Shown here piece after piece: positions 12,422 through 18,535 of a stretch of 26,160 nt of DNA (the stretch's first letter is position 1; each line of letters starts with the position of its first letter). Both the position numbers and the translations under genes were made by a program. The notes beneath the pieces were generated by a model, which searched no databases, had not been told where the DNA came from, and saw only the letters and a list, made by a program, of their open reading frames with translations. Origin of the DNA: a virus; IMG/VR virus record IMGVR_UViG_3300042561_001717, positions 1 to 26,160 of that record. One strand, 5' to 3'.

Positions 12422-13378
12422 ATGAACACCTTACAAACTAAATTAGCTCGATTGAAAGCTCAACTTAAGATTACAAAAGGCAATCGTGCCAAAGCTAAGA
12501 TTGTTATAGAAATTCTAAAAGTAGAATCAGCTATTGAGCAGTTAAAGCCCAAAAAAGAAATAAAAGTGAAAGATATAACTGTTAAAATCCCTGTTAGTGT
12601 TTCTACCCTTAAAAAACACTGCAAAGTACCATCTTCTAAACTGACAGACAAGGAAATTATTGACGGATGGAAATATTCTTTAGCTGCCCAATCAATGCAA
12701 AAAGACTTTAAGGCACAAAAAGATATTCAATGGGGAGATCGCCATCTCCTTCTACAGGTAGTTTATTGGGTTGATCAATACCAGCAAGAAATGGATAAGA
12801 GGGGTTTAACAGAAAAATACTGTCTATGGATCGAGGAAAAACAAGCATTTAAAGACGAATTTCATCGGAAACCAGAAAAAGCAATTAATGAATCTAAGCC
12901 TCAAATTAATATAACCGAAACTCAAGTAATTGACCCCAAAACCAAGCAATTAGAATTAAATCTTTTTGGTGAGATGCCATGCGTAAATAAGTTTCAAGAA
13001 GTAATCGATAACACAAAATTTACCAAACAGACCGTATCTATTCTAAACAGAGAAGGTGAAACTAGAAAAGTAAAAGGAGAAGCTTTGGGCGATTATCTAA
13101 TTTCTGCGGGAGGAAATGACGCTTACAGCATTCATCACATCCCAACAGGATTAGAAATAATGTCTAGTGTAGGATTTAAAACTAGAAACCCAGTTAAGTA
13201 CGAAAATCTAAGCGAAAAAGAAGCGGCTAAATTAGCTGTCAAAAAGTTGGTCGCCGCTAACATTGACATTCCAGGTTCTTACTTAGAATGGAATAAGTCT
13301 AGCGCAATTGAAAAAGCAAAAATAGGGCAAAACATCATAGATGCTTTTGATGACAAGATTAAGGCTAAAGCTTCATGA
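12422..13378 (+). CDS. Hypothetical protein with shared N-terminal module
   Basis: A 318-residue protein. The first 40 residues (KLARLKAQLKITKGNRAKAK, then IVIEILKVESAIEQL) are the module shared with the preceding gene, but the rest differs. Residues 60-120 contain LKKHCKVPSSKLTDKEIIDGWK and HLLLQVVYWVDQYQQEMDKRG. Residues 170-318 contain TRKVKGEALGDYLISAGG, then DAYSIHHIPTGLEIMSS, and a C-terminal LSEKEAAKLAVKKLVAANID helix. The C-terminal part resembles the small beta-alpha modules of large phage and plasmid accessory proteins, but I cannot assign a family. The start 27 nt after the -10 gives a short leader with no clear Shine-Dalgarno sequence. Confidence 0.6.
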   Translation: MNTLQTKLARLKAQLKITKGNRAKAKIVIEILKVESAIEQLKPKKEIKVKDITVKIPVSVSTLKKHCKVPSSKLTDKEIIDGWKYSLAAQSMQKDFKAQKDIQWGDRHLLLQVVYWVDQYQQEMDKRGLTEKYCLWIEEKQAFKDEFHRKPEKAINESKPQINITETQVIDPKTKQLELNLFGEMPCVNKFQEVIDNTKFTKQTVSILNREGETRKVKGEALGDYLISAGGNDAYSIHHIPTGLEIMSSVGFKTRNPVKYENLSEKEAAKLAVKKLVAANIDIPGSYLEWNKSSAIEKAKIGQNIIDAFDDKIKAKAS

Positions 13379-13407
13379 GTACACTTATCTCTTAGTCAGC
13401 AATAAGA

Positions 13408-13434
13408 AACGCTTAACTAAGCTAAGTGTTTTTT
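13408..13434 (+). terminator. Rho-independent terminator
   Basis: AACGCTTA / TAAGTGTT (8 pairs including one G-U, 7-nt loop) followed by TTTT. It insulates class I copy 4 from the gene upstream. Confidence 0.8.
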
Positions 13435-13437
13435 ATT

Positions 13438-13500
13438 AGTACATCCGCTCAGAAATAATTCTCCCAATCTATTGACATTTATGGGAGAATGATCTACAAT
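13438..13500 (+). promoter_or_regulatory. Class I promoter/operator module, copy 4
   Basis: AGTAC 13438-13442; ATTCTCCCA 13458-13466; TTGACA 13472-13477; TGGGAGAAT 13482-13490; TACAAT 13495-13500. It has the best match of the six to the sigma-70 consensus and is likely the strongest promoter. ATG follows at 13534. Confidence 0.85.
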
Positions 13501-13533
13501 AAAATATAAACAAAACACACAAGGATTAAAACA

Positions 13534-14295
13534 ATGGCTACCAAAGCACAGCAACTAAAGAAAGAACTAACCCAAGCATTCCCAGAGTTAAAGTTTTCTG
13601 TAAAAACTAATAAAGGTGTTATTGATAAGATTTCTGTAGATGTCAAAGGGTTAATAGGTTCTTCTTATACAATGTCAGAAATTAAATTGGTTACTAATAA
13701 ATATCATAGCTACGTTTCAGATTCTCTTGATGGTGGATATACAGGAGATACTATTGTTAGCGTAAGTAATAACGACTTAGACGCAATGTTTGATGAAATT
13801 AAAGTAATGCTAAATATCGAGAACGAAAAATACGATCCCTATATTTACGCTGACCTCTATAAAGTGGCTAACAACGAGTTTTTTAGTGTACTTTCTGACG
13901 GATACTATGAAGAAAAAATAGCAGAAATAGAACAAGTCGATGAACCAAGCGAATACAAAATAGAATCAATTGTTTTTAATAGTTCTGTTTTTAATTCCGC
14001 TGATCAATTCATCAAACATATACAATCTTGGTACAAAAATGACCCTAAAAACTTGCCAAGTAACGGGCTATATGACAAAGTAGATTTTACAATTTATTTT
14101 GGTAATGGCAAGGAAAATCGAGATTACACTATGCGGTTATATGTTTCCCAAACCGATGATAATCCTTTCGTTTCCGAGAATTTACTTTATAATCATTTTC
14201 TTGCATTCTGTGAAGAGTTTAAGTCTTATCCTAGTAAAGAATTAGAAAAAGAATTAGAATTTTTCTCGAAATGTGATTGGGGGCAGTCAAAATAG
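13534..14295 (+). CDS. Hypothetical protein with LPD29-like N-terminus
   Basis: A 253-residue acidic protein. The first 30 residues (AQQLKKELTQAFPELKFSVK) follow the pattern of LPD29-type domains, small modules found in large polyvalent proteins of phages and conjugative plasmids (LKxxFPxxKFSV followed by a beta-rich part). Residues 30-100 continue the alternating strand and loop pattern (ISVDVKGLIG, IKLVTNKYHSY, DTIVSVSNNDLDAMFDEIKVML). The second half repeats a beta-alpha layout (YDKVDFTIYFGNG). The LPD29 relation is my reading of the motif. The module is usually found on anti-restriction and nucleic-acid-associated proteins. AAGGATT precedes the ATG. Confidence 0.5.
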   Translation: MATKAQQLKKELTQAFPELKFSVKTNKGVIDKISVDVKGLIGSSYTMSEIKLVTNKYHSYVSDSLDGGYTGDTIVSVSNNDLDAMFDEIKVMLNIENEKYDPYIYADLYKVANNEFFSVLSDGYYEEKIAEIEQVDEPSEYKIESIVFNSSVFNSADQFIKHIQSWYKNDPKNLPSNGLYDKVDFTIYFGNGKENRDYTMRLYVSQTDDNPFVSENLLYNHFLAFCEEFKSYPSKELEKELEFFSKCDWGQSK

Positions 14296-14426
14296 TTGAC
14301 TTAAAATCTCAATACCATAAGTATTTACAGGATAAGCTTTCCCGTAAAGAATACAATGCAATTATTACCCTAGAAGCATTTAAGGATAAGGTTGCATCTA
14401 TGCCAGTAAAATTTATCTTTCCTTAG
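14277..14426 (+). CDS. Possible small overlapping gene, 49 residues
   Basis: A frame starting at TTG 14277, overlapping the end of the preceding gene by 19 bp. It reads VDLKSQYHKYLQDKLSRKEY and then AIITLEAFKDKVASMPVKF, ending IFP at TAG 14424-14426. The composition is protein-like, with amphipathic helices. The start codon is non-canonical and no Shine-Dalgarno sequence is clear, so it would depend on coupling to the upstream gene. It may instead be a decayed gene end. Confidence 0.35.
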   Translation: MGAVKIVDLKSQYHKYLQDKLSRKEYNAIITLEAFKDKVASMPVKFIFP

Positions 14427-14446
14427 ATGGTTTTAAAATTTAGTGA

Positions 14447-14491
14447 CCTAAGCAAGTCAGTAAACTGCTTAATTTAAGTACCTCACTTAGG
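14447..14491 (+). promoter_or_regulatory. Leader hairpin that could mask a ribosome-binding site
   Basis: CCTAAG (14447-14452) pairs with CTTAGG (14486-14491), which includes the Shine-Dalgarno core AGGA of the gene at 14502. An inner stem (AAGCA with TGCTT, 14450-14470) would stabilise it. The fold would block translation unless opened. Confidence 0.4.
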
Positions 14492-14501
14492 AAAATAAAT
14501 C

Positions 14502-14888
14502 ATGAATACAGAACAAACTGGATTTAAAAAGTTTAAAGCCAACAAACTTCGTATTTACGAAGATGGTTACACCGGGCCTCACGGATGGTACTGGGGAAGT
14601 CACACAATTGCTAGTTTTATAGCAAAAGCTATTCAGACAAAACACGGTCATAATATGACTGACGTTCTAAATTACACCACTATCTATGTCTCAGAGCTAG
14701 TTAAGATTCCTGCGGGGGGTTTAGCTCGCGGATGTCATGACACACTCTACAGCGTGACGGCTTTAGTTGATTTGTCCCTAGAGTTGCCGACGGAAAAAGA
14801 GATATACGCCGCTTACAAACACAATAACGCCCATTTCAGCGGCGTAGAGGCTATAAAAGGCGGTTATCACTTTTATAGCATTTGGTAA
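14502..14888 (+). CDS. Hypothetical protein, 128 residues
   Basis: A small globular protein of unknown family with aromatic and Gly-rich segments: DGYTGPHGWYWGSHTIASFI (residues 21-40), VSELVKIPAGGLARGCHDTLYSV, and a C-terminal GGYHFYSIW. The starts and ends of segments are hydrophobic, but there is no membrane helix or signal peptide. The Shine-Dalgarno sequence (TTAGGAAAATAA) is good but may be masked by the leader hairpin. The gene DNA contains strong internal stems such as CTATAAAAG / CTTTTATAG near its end. A terminator follows. Confidence 0.5.
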   Translation: MNTEQTGFKKFKANKLRIYEDGYTGPHGWYWGSHTIASFIAKAIQTKHGHNMTDVLNYTTIYVSELVKIPAGGLARGCHDTLYSVTALVDLSLELPTEKEIYAAYKHNNAHFSGVEAIKGGYHFYSIW

Positions 14889-14903
14889 TAAGCAACTAAG
14901 TCA

Positions 14904-14925
14904 AAACGGGGATAATTCCCCGTTT
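14904..14925 (+). terminator. Rho-independent terminator
   Basis: AAACGGGG / CCCCGTTT (8 bp, 6-nt loop) with a trailing T-run beginning in the stem, 15 bp after the gene at 14502. Confidence 0.8.
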
Positions 14926-14950
14926 CATATTAACACTAACAAAAACCACT

Positions 14951-15301
14951 ATGATCTTAATCTTGTCTCTTGAATTGGAAGATTTTGAGGTTTTAAAATC
15001 TTCTCTCCAAAAGTATACTCTTGTTGAGTTACAAGATTACTCTTTGTCGGGCATAGCCCTAACAAGAGTAGCTTTAATCTGTGATAAACAGCCTGAAATA
15101 AAAGGGATTAATTTCTCTGTAGAGATAATTATCCCTGAAACTAAATATTGTGCTGCCTGCTTAGTTTTAGGTAAATTTACGGCACTTAATACCCGAAACA
15201 AATCTGGGTATTGTTTAGAACATCGAGAACTTGATCCTAAGCGGAAACAGGATCAACACCAACGCTACAAACAAAGACGTAGTACAAATGCTCAGAAATA
15301 A
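14951..15301 (+). CDS. Small zinc-finger-like protein
   Basis: A 116-residue protein. The N-terminal half is beta-rich (MILILSLELEDFEVLKSSLQ, VALICDKQPEIKGINFSVEI). Residues 68-90 carry a C-x2-C ... C-x2-H pattern: CAAC, then 16 residues, then YCLEHRE, followed by a very basic tail (PKRKQDQHQRYKQRR). This resembles small zinc-ribbon/recombination-type fingers of phage proteins that bind nucleic acid. The last seven codons overlap the AGTAC-containing upstream part of class I promoter copy 5, so the coding and regulatory sequences are interlocked. The DNA also holds a 9-bp hairpin GAAGATTTT / AAAATCTTC near 14978. No Shine-Dalgarno sequence is visible. Confidence 0.5.
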   Translation: MILILSLELEDFEVLKSSLQKYTLVELQDYSLSGIALTRVALICDKQPEIKGINFSVEIIIPETKYCAACLVLGKFTALNTRNKSGYCLEHRELDPKRKQDQHQRYKQRRSTNAQK

Positions 15302-15343
15302 TTCTCCCACATACTTGACTTTATTGGGAGAATGATCCACAAT
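15281..15343 (+). promoter_or_regulatory. Class I promoter/operator module, copy 5
   Basis: AGTAC 15281-15285 (inside the preceding gene); ATTCTCCCA 15301-15309; TTGACT 15315-15320; TGGGAGAAT 15325-15333; CACAAT 15338-15343. ATG 15377 follows the conserved leader. Confidence 0.85.
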
Positions 15344-15376
15344 AGGAAGTAACCAAAACACACGAAGTAATAAATC

Positions 15377-16090
15377 ATGGCTAACAATAAATCGTTTGAT
15401 GAAGACTACCTCCGAAATTGCGAATACATCCCACAAGAGGATCAAGAAATTGACAACCAACTAAAGACTGATAGCGAGTTATCTTTTTCTGAAAAAAGAC
15501 AGGTTGCGCTCGTTGATTGGTTGTTAGGTGAACCTGACTTAGAATACCAAGAGTTCAATAAAGCATGGATTGAAAAGGAAAACTTAAAGCAACAAATACA
15601 TGATCTTGAATGCACAGTTTCTCTACTGCAAAGAGAAACAAATCAAATAACAGTTCTAAACGAATCTGTTACCCAGTTACAAATTCGTATTTATCAACTG
15701 GAACAGGAAAATAAGCAACTAAAAACCAATCAACCAGAAACCAAACCAGAACCTAAGCTAGATAAAAAACCGATGGCTAAAAAGCCTAAGTTTAAACTGC
15801 CAGAAAACTTTGCTGACTACCAACAAGAGTGCGACGACTTAATTGACGCATTGTCTTGCTTTTACAATATCAAAAAAGGTAAATGGGGAAAAGACATTCT
15901 CCAGTTTATTCTTACTCCCAACGATACCGAAAAAGCAAAGCATCCATATCCTGACAAGTGGAAAGCAGGACTATATTTTTCGAGACGGTGGGCAGTCGAT
16001 AAAGTCAATTTGTCTGACCCTGATGAATGGTCAGACTGGTACATGGACATCTATGACTTTGCTGACGCTAACGACTTAGAGATTAGTTAG
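15377..16090 (+). CDS. Hypothetical coiled-coil protein
   Basis: A 237-residue protein driven by class I copy 5. Residues 60-115 form a coiled coil (EKENLKQQIHDLECTVSLLQ, LEQENKQLKT). A proline/lysine-rich linker follows (KPEPKLDKKPMAKKPKF). The C-terminal 90 residues are globular and acidic with many aromatic residues (YQQECDDLIDALSCFYNIKK, WADKWKAGLYF-like segments, DEWSDWYMDIYDFADA). No catalytic motif is apparent. The linker plus coiled-coil layout suggests an oligomeric scaffold or single-stranded-DNA partner. Confidence 0.6.
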   Translation: MANNKSFDEDYLRNCEYIPQEDQEIDNQLKTDSELSFSEKRQVALVDWLLGEPDLEYQEFNKAWIEKENLKQQIHDLECTVSLLQRETNQITVLNESVTQLQIRIYQLEQENKQLKTNQPETKPEPKLDKKPMAKKPKFKLPENFADYQQECDDLIDALSCFYNIKKGKWGKDILQFILTPNDTEKAKHPYPDKWKAGLYFSRRWAVDKVNLSDPDEWSDWYMDIYDFADANDLEIS

Positions 16091-16094
16091 CTTC

Positions 16095-16112
16095 TAGTTA
16101 TCAGTTATCAGT
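16095..16112. repeat. Heptanucleotide tandem repeat (TTATCAG type)
   Basis: Two copies of AGTTATC directly upstream of class I copy 6. Confidence 0.7.
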
Positions 16113-16175
16113 AGTACACTTGTTCAAAAAAGATTCTCCCAGATAGTTGACATTTCTGGGAGAATGATCCACAAT
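16113..16175 (+). promoter_or_regulatory. Class I promoter/operator module, copy 6
   Basis: AGTAC 16113-16117; ATTCTCCCA 16133-16141; TTGACA 16147-16152; TGGGAGAAT 16157-16165; CACAAT 16170-16175. It drives the 47-residue gene at 16209. Confidence 0.85.
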
Positions 16176-16208
16176 AAAAAGTAACCAAAACACACGAGGT
16201 ACTAAGTC

Positions 16209-16352
16209 ATGTCTAACGATAAACAACTAATCAAAACAACACAAATTCCTAAAATTAAAAAGGCTCAAATTTTCCGCGAAGAGATTGAGCAAATAACTCA
16301 ATCTTTAGATCAGAAAGTACAAACAGTACTAGACAAATATCCGATGCTGTAA
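16209..16352 (+). CDS. 47-residue early-type protein
   Basis: ATG 16209 begins MSNDKQLIKTTQIPKIKKAQ and the frame ends KYPML at TAA 16350-16352. A basic N-terminus is followed by an amphipathic helix (IFREEIEQITQSLDQKVQTVL). The gene is solo behind its own complete class I promoter module and has SD-like CGAGGT 9 nt upstream, which argues that it is real. Small phage proteins with their own promoters often inhibit a host enzyme, but no specific function is indicated. Confidence 0.6.
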   Translation: MSNDKQLIKTTQIPKIKKAQIFREEIEQITQSLDQKVQTVLDKYPML

Positions 16353-16510
16353 TCAGTTATCAGTTATCGGTTATCAGTTGTCATCCGTCAAAAAGTGTGT
16401 GATTACTTTATTGGCTTAATTTTCCGAGATTTTTGGCAGTTCTGCGATCAGTGTAACCATAGGTAAATCTACAAACTACAAAAAGATAATAAAAAAGTTT
16501 GACAAACTAC
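16353..16510. repeat. Intergenic gap with heptanucleotide repeats
   Basis: 16353-16382 holds four imperfect AGTTATC copies. The rest of the gap to the promoter at 16511 shows no coding frame or further structure that I can support. Confidence 0.65.
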
Positions 16511-16539
16511 TTGACATACAAACATATACCTGTTATATT
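16511..16539 (+). promoter_or_regulatory. Class III promoter, copy A
   Basis: TTGACA (16511-16516), a 17-nt spacer containing CATACAAACATAT, and -10 TATATT (16534-16539). It shares the CATACAAACATAT motif with the promoter at 17255. Flanking ATATACC and GGTTATAT form an imperfect inverted repeat around the -10. Confidence 0.7.
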
Positions 16540-16572
16540 GGTTATATGCCAACAAACACAAAAGAGGTTACG

Positions 16573-17235
16573 ATGAAATTTAACAGACAAGCACCTGGTC
16601 ACTACGTTGCAGTAGCAGAAAAAGTTGAAATTAAAAAAGGTATTGGTGTCAATAAAGATAAATGGTTTTGCTATTTTCCTGATGATAAAGTGTCTTACCG
16701 CCGTAGCTATGAAGCGGCTAAGGCTTGGTCAGAAAAATATATGGAAAAACTACAGACATACAATGTCACAGTCAATCGAGTTAAGACTGTCAAAAAACAA
16801 GCGACGACCAGTAAAGAGCAGTCTTTACAACACAAGTTATCTCGCCACCTAAGTTATGTGGTAGGAGCGGAATCGTTAGGCTGTGTCAATACTGGGCGCG
16901 CCGCTTGTATAGCACATTTATCTGTTAACGGAAAATCCTTTTATGTAGTCGGTTTTGAGGGTGCTGTTACTGACACCATTTTCGAGAGAATTATCTTTAA
17001 AATTAAAAAAGATTTACAATCTGGTTTATTCCAAGATTGCTATCAGACCGAAGTATGGGGTAGCGTTTCGGTTTTTAAAGGTTTCAAAGAAGCTGAAAAA
17101 GCTTATCGTAAAATGGACGACAAAACAAGAAAACAGAACGAGGAAGATCGTCAAGCAATAGCAAAAGCAAAAGCAAAAGCAAAAAAAGGAGACATGGAGT
17201 CAGTATTTGCATTGTCAGACTACGGGGTTATTTGA
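16573..17235 (+). CDS. Hypothetical protein, 220 residues
   Basis: The open frame begins at ATG 16546, but ATG 16573 is preceded by AGAGG (16562-16566), and the -10 at 16534-16539 leaves little leader before 16546, so 16573 is preferred. Residues 5-50 (APGHYVAVAEKVEIKKGIGV) look like a small beta domain. Residues 90-165 contain HLSYVVGAESLGCVNTGRAA, FYVVGFEGAVTDTIFERIIF and TEVWGSVSVFKGFKEAEKAY, alternating strands and helices reminiscent of nucleic-acid-binding or nuclease-like folds. A run of alternating Ala and Lys (residues 196-204) precedes a short C-terminal segment. No family is recognised. Confidence 0.55.
   Translation: MKFNRQAPGHYVAVAEKVEIKKGIGVNKDKWFCYFPDDKVSYRRSYEAAKAWSEKYMEKLQTYNVTVNRVKTVKKQATTSKEQSLQHKLSRHLSYVVGAESLGCVNTGRAACIAHLSVNGKSFYVVGFEGAVTDTIFERIIFKIKKDLQSGLFQDCYQTEVWGSVSVFKGFKEAEKAYRKMDDKTRKQNEEDRQAIAKAKAKAKKGDMESVFALSDYGVI
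17161..17184. repeat. In-frame hexanucleotide repeat
   Basis: Four tandem GCAAAA units encoding alternating Ala-Lys near the C-terminus of the preceding gene. It could vary by slippage without a frameshift. Confidence 0.75.
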
Positions 17236-17254
17236 AAAATATTTTCCAAACCCC

Positions 17255-17292
17255 TTGACAACATACAAACATATCCCCTACAATGGGGATAT
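17255..17292 (+). promoter_or_regulatory. Class III promoter, copy B, operator bracketing the -10
   Basis: TTGACA (17255-17260), an 18-nt spacer with CATACAAACATAT, and -10 TACAAT (17279-17284). The -10 hexamer is exactly the loop of a perfect 8-bp inverted repeat: ATATCCCC (17271-17278) and GGGGATAT (17285-17292). Confidence 0.75.
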
Positions 17293-17321
17293 AGAGAAAC
17301 AAACACAAAGGAGTTAAACAG

Positions 17322-17585
17322 ATGAACGGGTTAAACACATTAAAGGAATTTGCTCAAAAATTCAAAAATGTCATTATTAGTTCTCACGAACACGAGCAAC
17401 TATTTGTTAAAACAGAAAGAAATCTTAAAAGGCTAAAATCTACCGAATTAGTAGCACTTGCAAGCAAAATAGGACTCACCACAACAACCATTAACGGGAA
17501 AACGTTAGGTTACACCAAAGATCAATGGATTGATCTACTGTTACAGTATTCTCATCTATCATTAAATGACAATGCAATGTCCTAA
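17322..17585 (+). CDS. Small hypothetical protein, 87 residues
   Basis: The start is supported by AAAGGAG 8 nt upstream. The protein is helical: NTLKEFAQKFKNVIISSHEH, then KTERNLKRLKSTELVALASK. The second half (IGLTTTTINGKTLGYTKDQWIDLLLQY) resembles a SAP-like or HeH-type DNA-binding module (L-x4-LV-x2-A-x2-IGL ... W-x2-LL), in which a short strand-turn is followed by an amphipathic helix. This reading is tentative. It is the first gene behind class III copy B and overlaps the zinc-ribbon gene by 20 bp. Confidence 0.45.
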   Translation: MNGLNTLKEFAQKFKNVIISSHEHEQLFVKTERNLKRLKSTELVALASKIGLTTTTINGKTLGYTKDQWIDLLLQYSHLSLNDNAMS

Positions 17586-17838
17586 ATGTCAATCACAGAG
17601 AATCTCTAAAAAAGGGTTCTCTGTGTCAGGAAAACAGCGTTATTGCTGTAAAGACTGCAATCATCATTTTACTGGCAATCCGGCAGGAAAACCTCCCCAC
17701 CCTGATTCAATGACTAACGCCGAAAGATGTCGTCGTTATCGGTTGAAAAAAAAACAAAAAAACACTAAAGGAGTTCACGATGACCGAAAACCTACCCAAT
17801 CAAGTCGTATTAGAAATGGTGAACTTACCAGCAAGTGA
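17566..17838 (+). CDS. InsA-like zinc-ribbon protein without transposase
   Basis: A 90-residue protein. Residues 3-38 (MQCPKCQSQRISKKGFSVSG, then KQRYCCKDCNHHF) have the C-x2-C ... C-x2-C zinc ribbon and the GxxxSGKQRYxCKxC pattern of the IS1 InsA N-terminus and of transposase-associated zinc ribbons. After the ribbon come MTNAERCRRYRLKKKQKN (residues 49-66), a basic helix, and a tail with no known match. No InsB or DDE domain follows, so it is not a functional IS1 transposase. It is probably a phage DNA-binding protein that has borrowed the ribbon. It overlaps the upstream gene by 20 bp and the next gene by 59 bp, forming a compact cluster. Confidence 0.6.
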   Translation: MTMQCPKCQSQRISKKGFSVSGKQRYCCKDCNHHFTGNPAGKPPHPDSMTNAERCRRYRLKKKQKNTKGVHDDRKPTQSSRIRNGELTSK

Positions 17839-18481
17839 ATTTCTCATAGGCTCTCCTGATAGTGATCCCGATGTTCAAAATCATCAAAAGCCTCAACACC
17901 AAGTTAAAGTCAACAGTTTTGCAATTGGCAAATATCCAGTGACTCAAGCACAATATGAAGCGGTGATGGGAATTAATCCTTCTTACTTTAAAAATAATCT
18001 TCAAAATCCAGTGGAACAAGTCAGTTATGACGACGCTATAGCCTTTTGTCAGAAATTGAGTCAGCTAACCGGGAAAAATTATCGTCTTCCTACAGAAGCG
18101 GAATGGGAATATGCTTGTCGTGCGGGGACAACTACTGACTATTATTTCGGAGATTATTTTGATGATTACTTAAAAGATTACGCTTGGTATTATGGAAATT
18201 CTCAGGATGAAACTCATCCTGTAGGACAGAAAAAGCCCAATGCTTGGGGGCTTTATGATATGAGTGGTAATGTTTGGGAGTGGTGTGCCAATACTTGGCA
18301 CGATAATTATGATGGTGCGCCGACGGATGGCAGTGCCTGGATAGAAAATGGGAATGATAATTTGCGGGGCGGTTCCTGGGGATGCAATCCTGATGACTGC
18401 CGTTCCGCGATTCGCTACTACTACGACCGCCGCGACATCCGCAGCCACTCTTTCGGTTTTCGGGTAGTCTGCGACAATTAG
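17780..18481 (+). CDS. FGE-sulfatase-fold variable protein (DGR target-type)
   Basis: A 233-residue protein with a formylglycine-generating-enzyme-type C-lectin-like domain over nearly its whole length. It has FLIGSPDSD near residue 21, a KYPVTQAQYEAVMG segment, YRLPTEAEWEYACRAGT, GLYDMSGNVWEW and the final GFRVVC. The catalytic cysteines of true FGE are not evident. FGE-fold proteins with a C-terminal variable region are the usual targets of cyanobacterial diversity-generating retroelements, and here residues 201-225 form such a block (see next entry). The product is likely a ligand- or receptor-binding protein. The start has AAAGGAG upstream at 17766-17772. No reverse transcriptase or template repeat lies in the window. 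Confidence 0.85.
   Translation: MTENLPNQVVLEMVNLPASEFLIGSPDSDPDVQNHQKPQHQVKVNSFAIGKYPVTQAQYEAVMGINPSYFKNNLQNPVEQVSYDDAIAFCQKLSQLTGKNYRLPTEAEWEYACRAGTTTDYYFGDYFDDYLKDYAWYYGNSQDETHPVGQKKPNAWGLYDMSGNVWEWCANTWHDNYDGAPTDGSAWIENGNDNLRGGSWGCNPDDCRSAIRYYYDRRDIRSHSFGFRVVCDN
18380..18454 (+). other. Predicted DGR variable region
   Basis: Residues 201-225 fit the target pattern RGGSW-variable-CRSA-x-R-variable-R-variable-GFRVV. Thirteen of the fourteen non-conserved codons end in C or T (for example TAC TAC TAC GAC, GAC ATC, AGC CAC TCT TTC) and encode C, N, D, I, Y, S, H and F. These are residues reachable from AAC or AAT by changing only the two adenines. Adenine-specific mutagenesis is the hallmark of DGR homing. 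The one exception is GGA at residue 201. The block is GC-richer than the rest of the gene. Confidence 0.75.
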
Positions 18482-18511
18482 TCAGTTATCAGTTATCAAT
18501 TATCAGTTGTT
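18481..18511. repeat. Heptanucleotide tandem repeat (TTATCAG type)
   Basis: Four imperfect AGTTATC units directly after the stop codon of the variable-protein gene. Confidence 0.7.
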
Positions 18512-18535
18512 AACCACAAATCAACAAAGGTAATT

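Noticed and set aside
16546-16572. Upstream ATG at 16546 as the start of the 220-residue protein
   Set aside because: It would lie about 7 nt after the -10 with no ribosome-binding site, while ATG 16573 has AGAGG at a good distance.
17780-18481. Annotation as an active formylglycine-generating enzyme
   Set aside because: The catalytic cysteine pair is not seen, no sulfatase is nearby, and the variable C-terminus fits a binding protein of the same fold.
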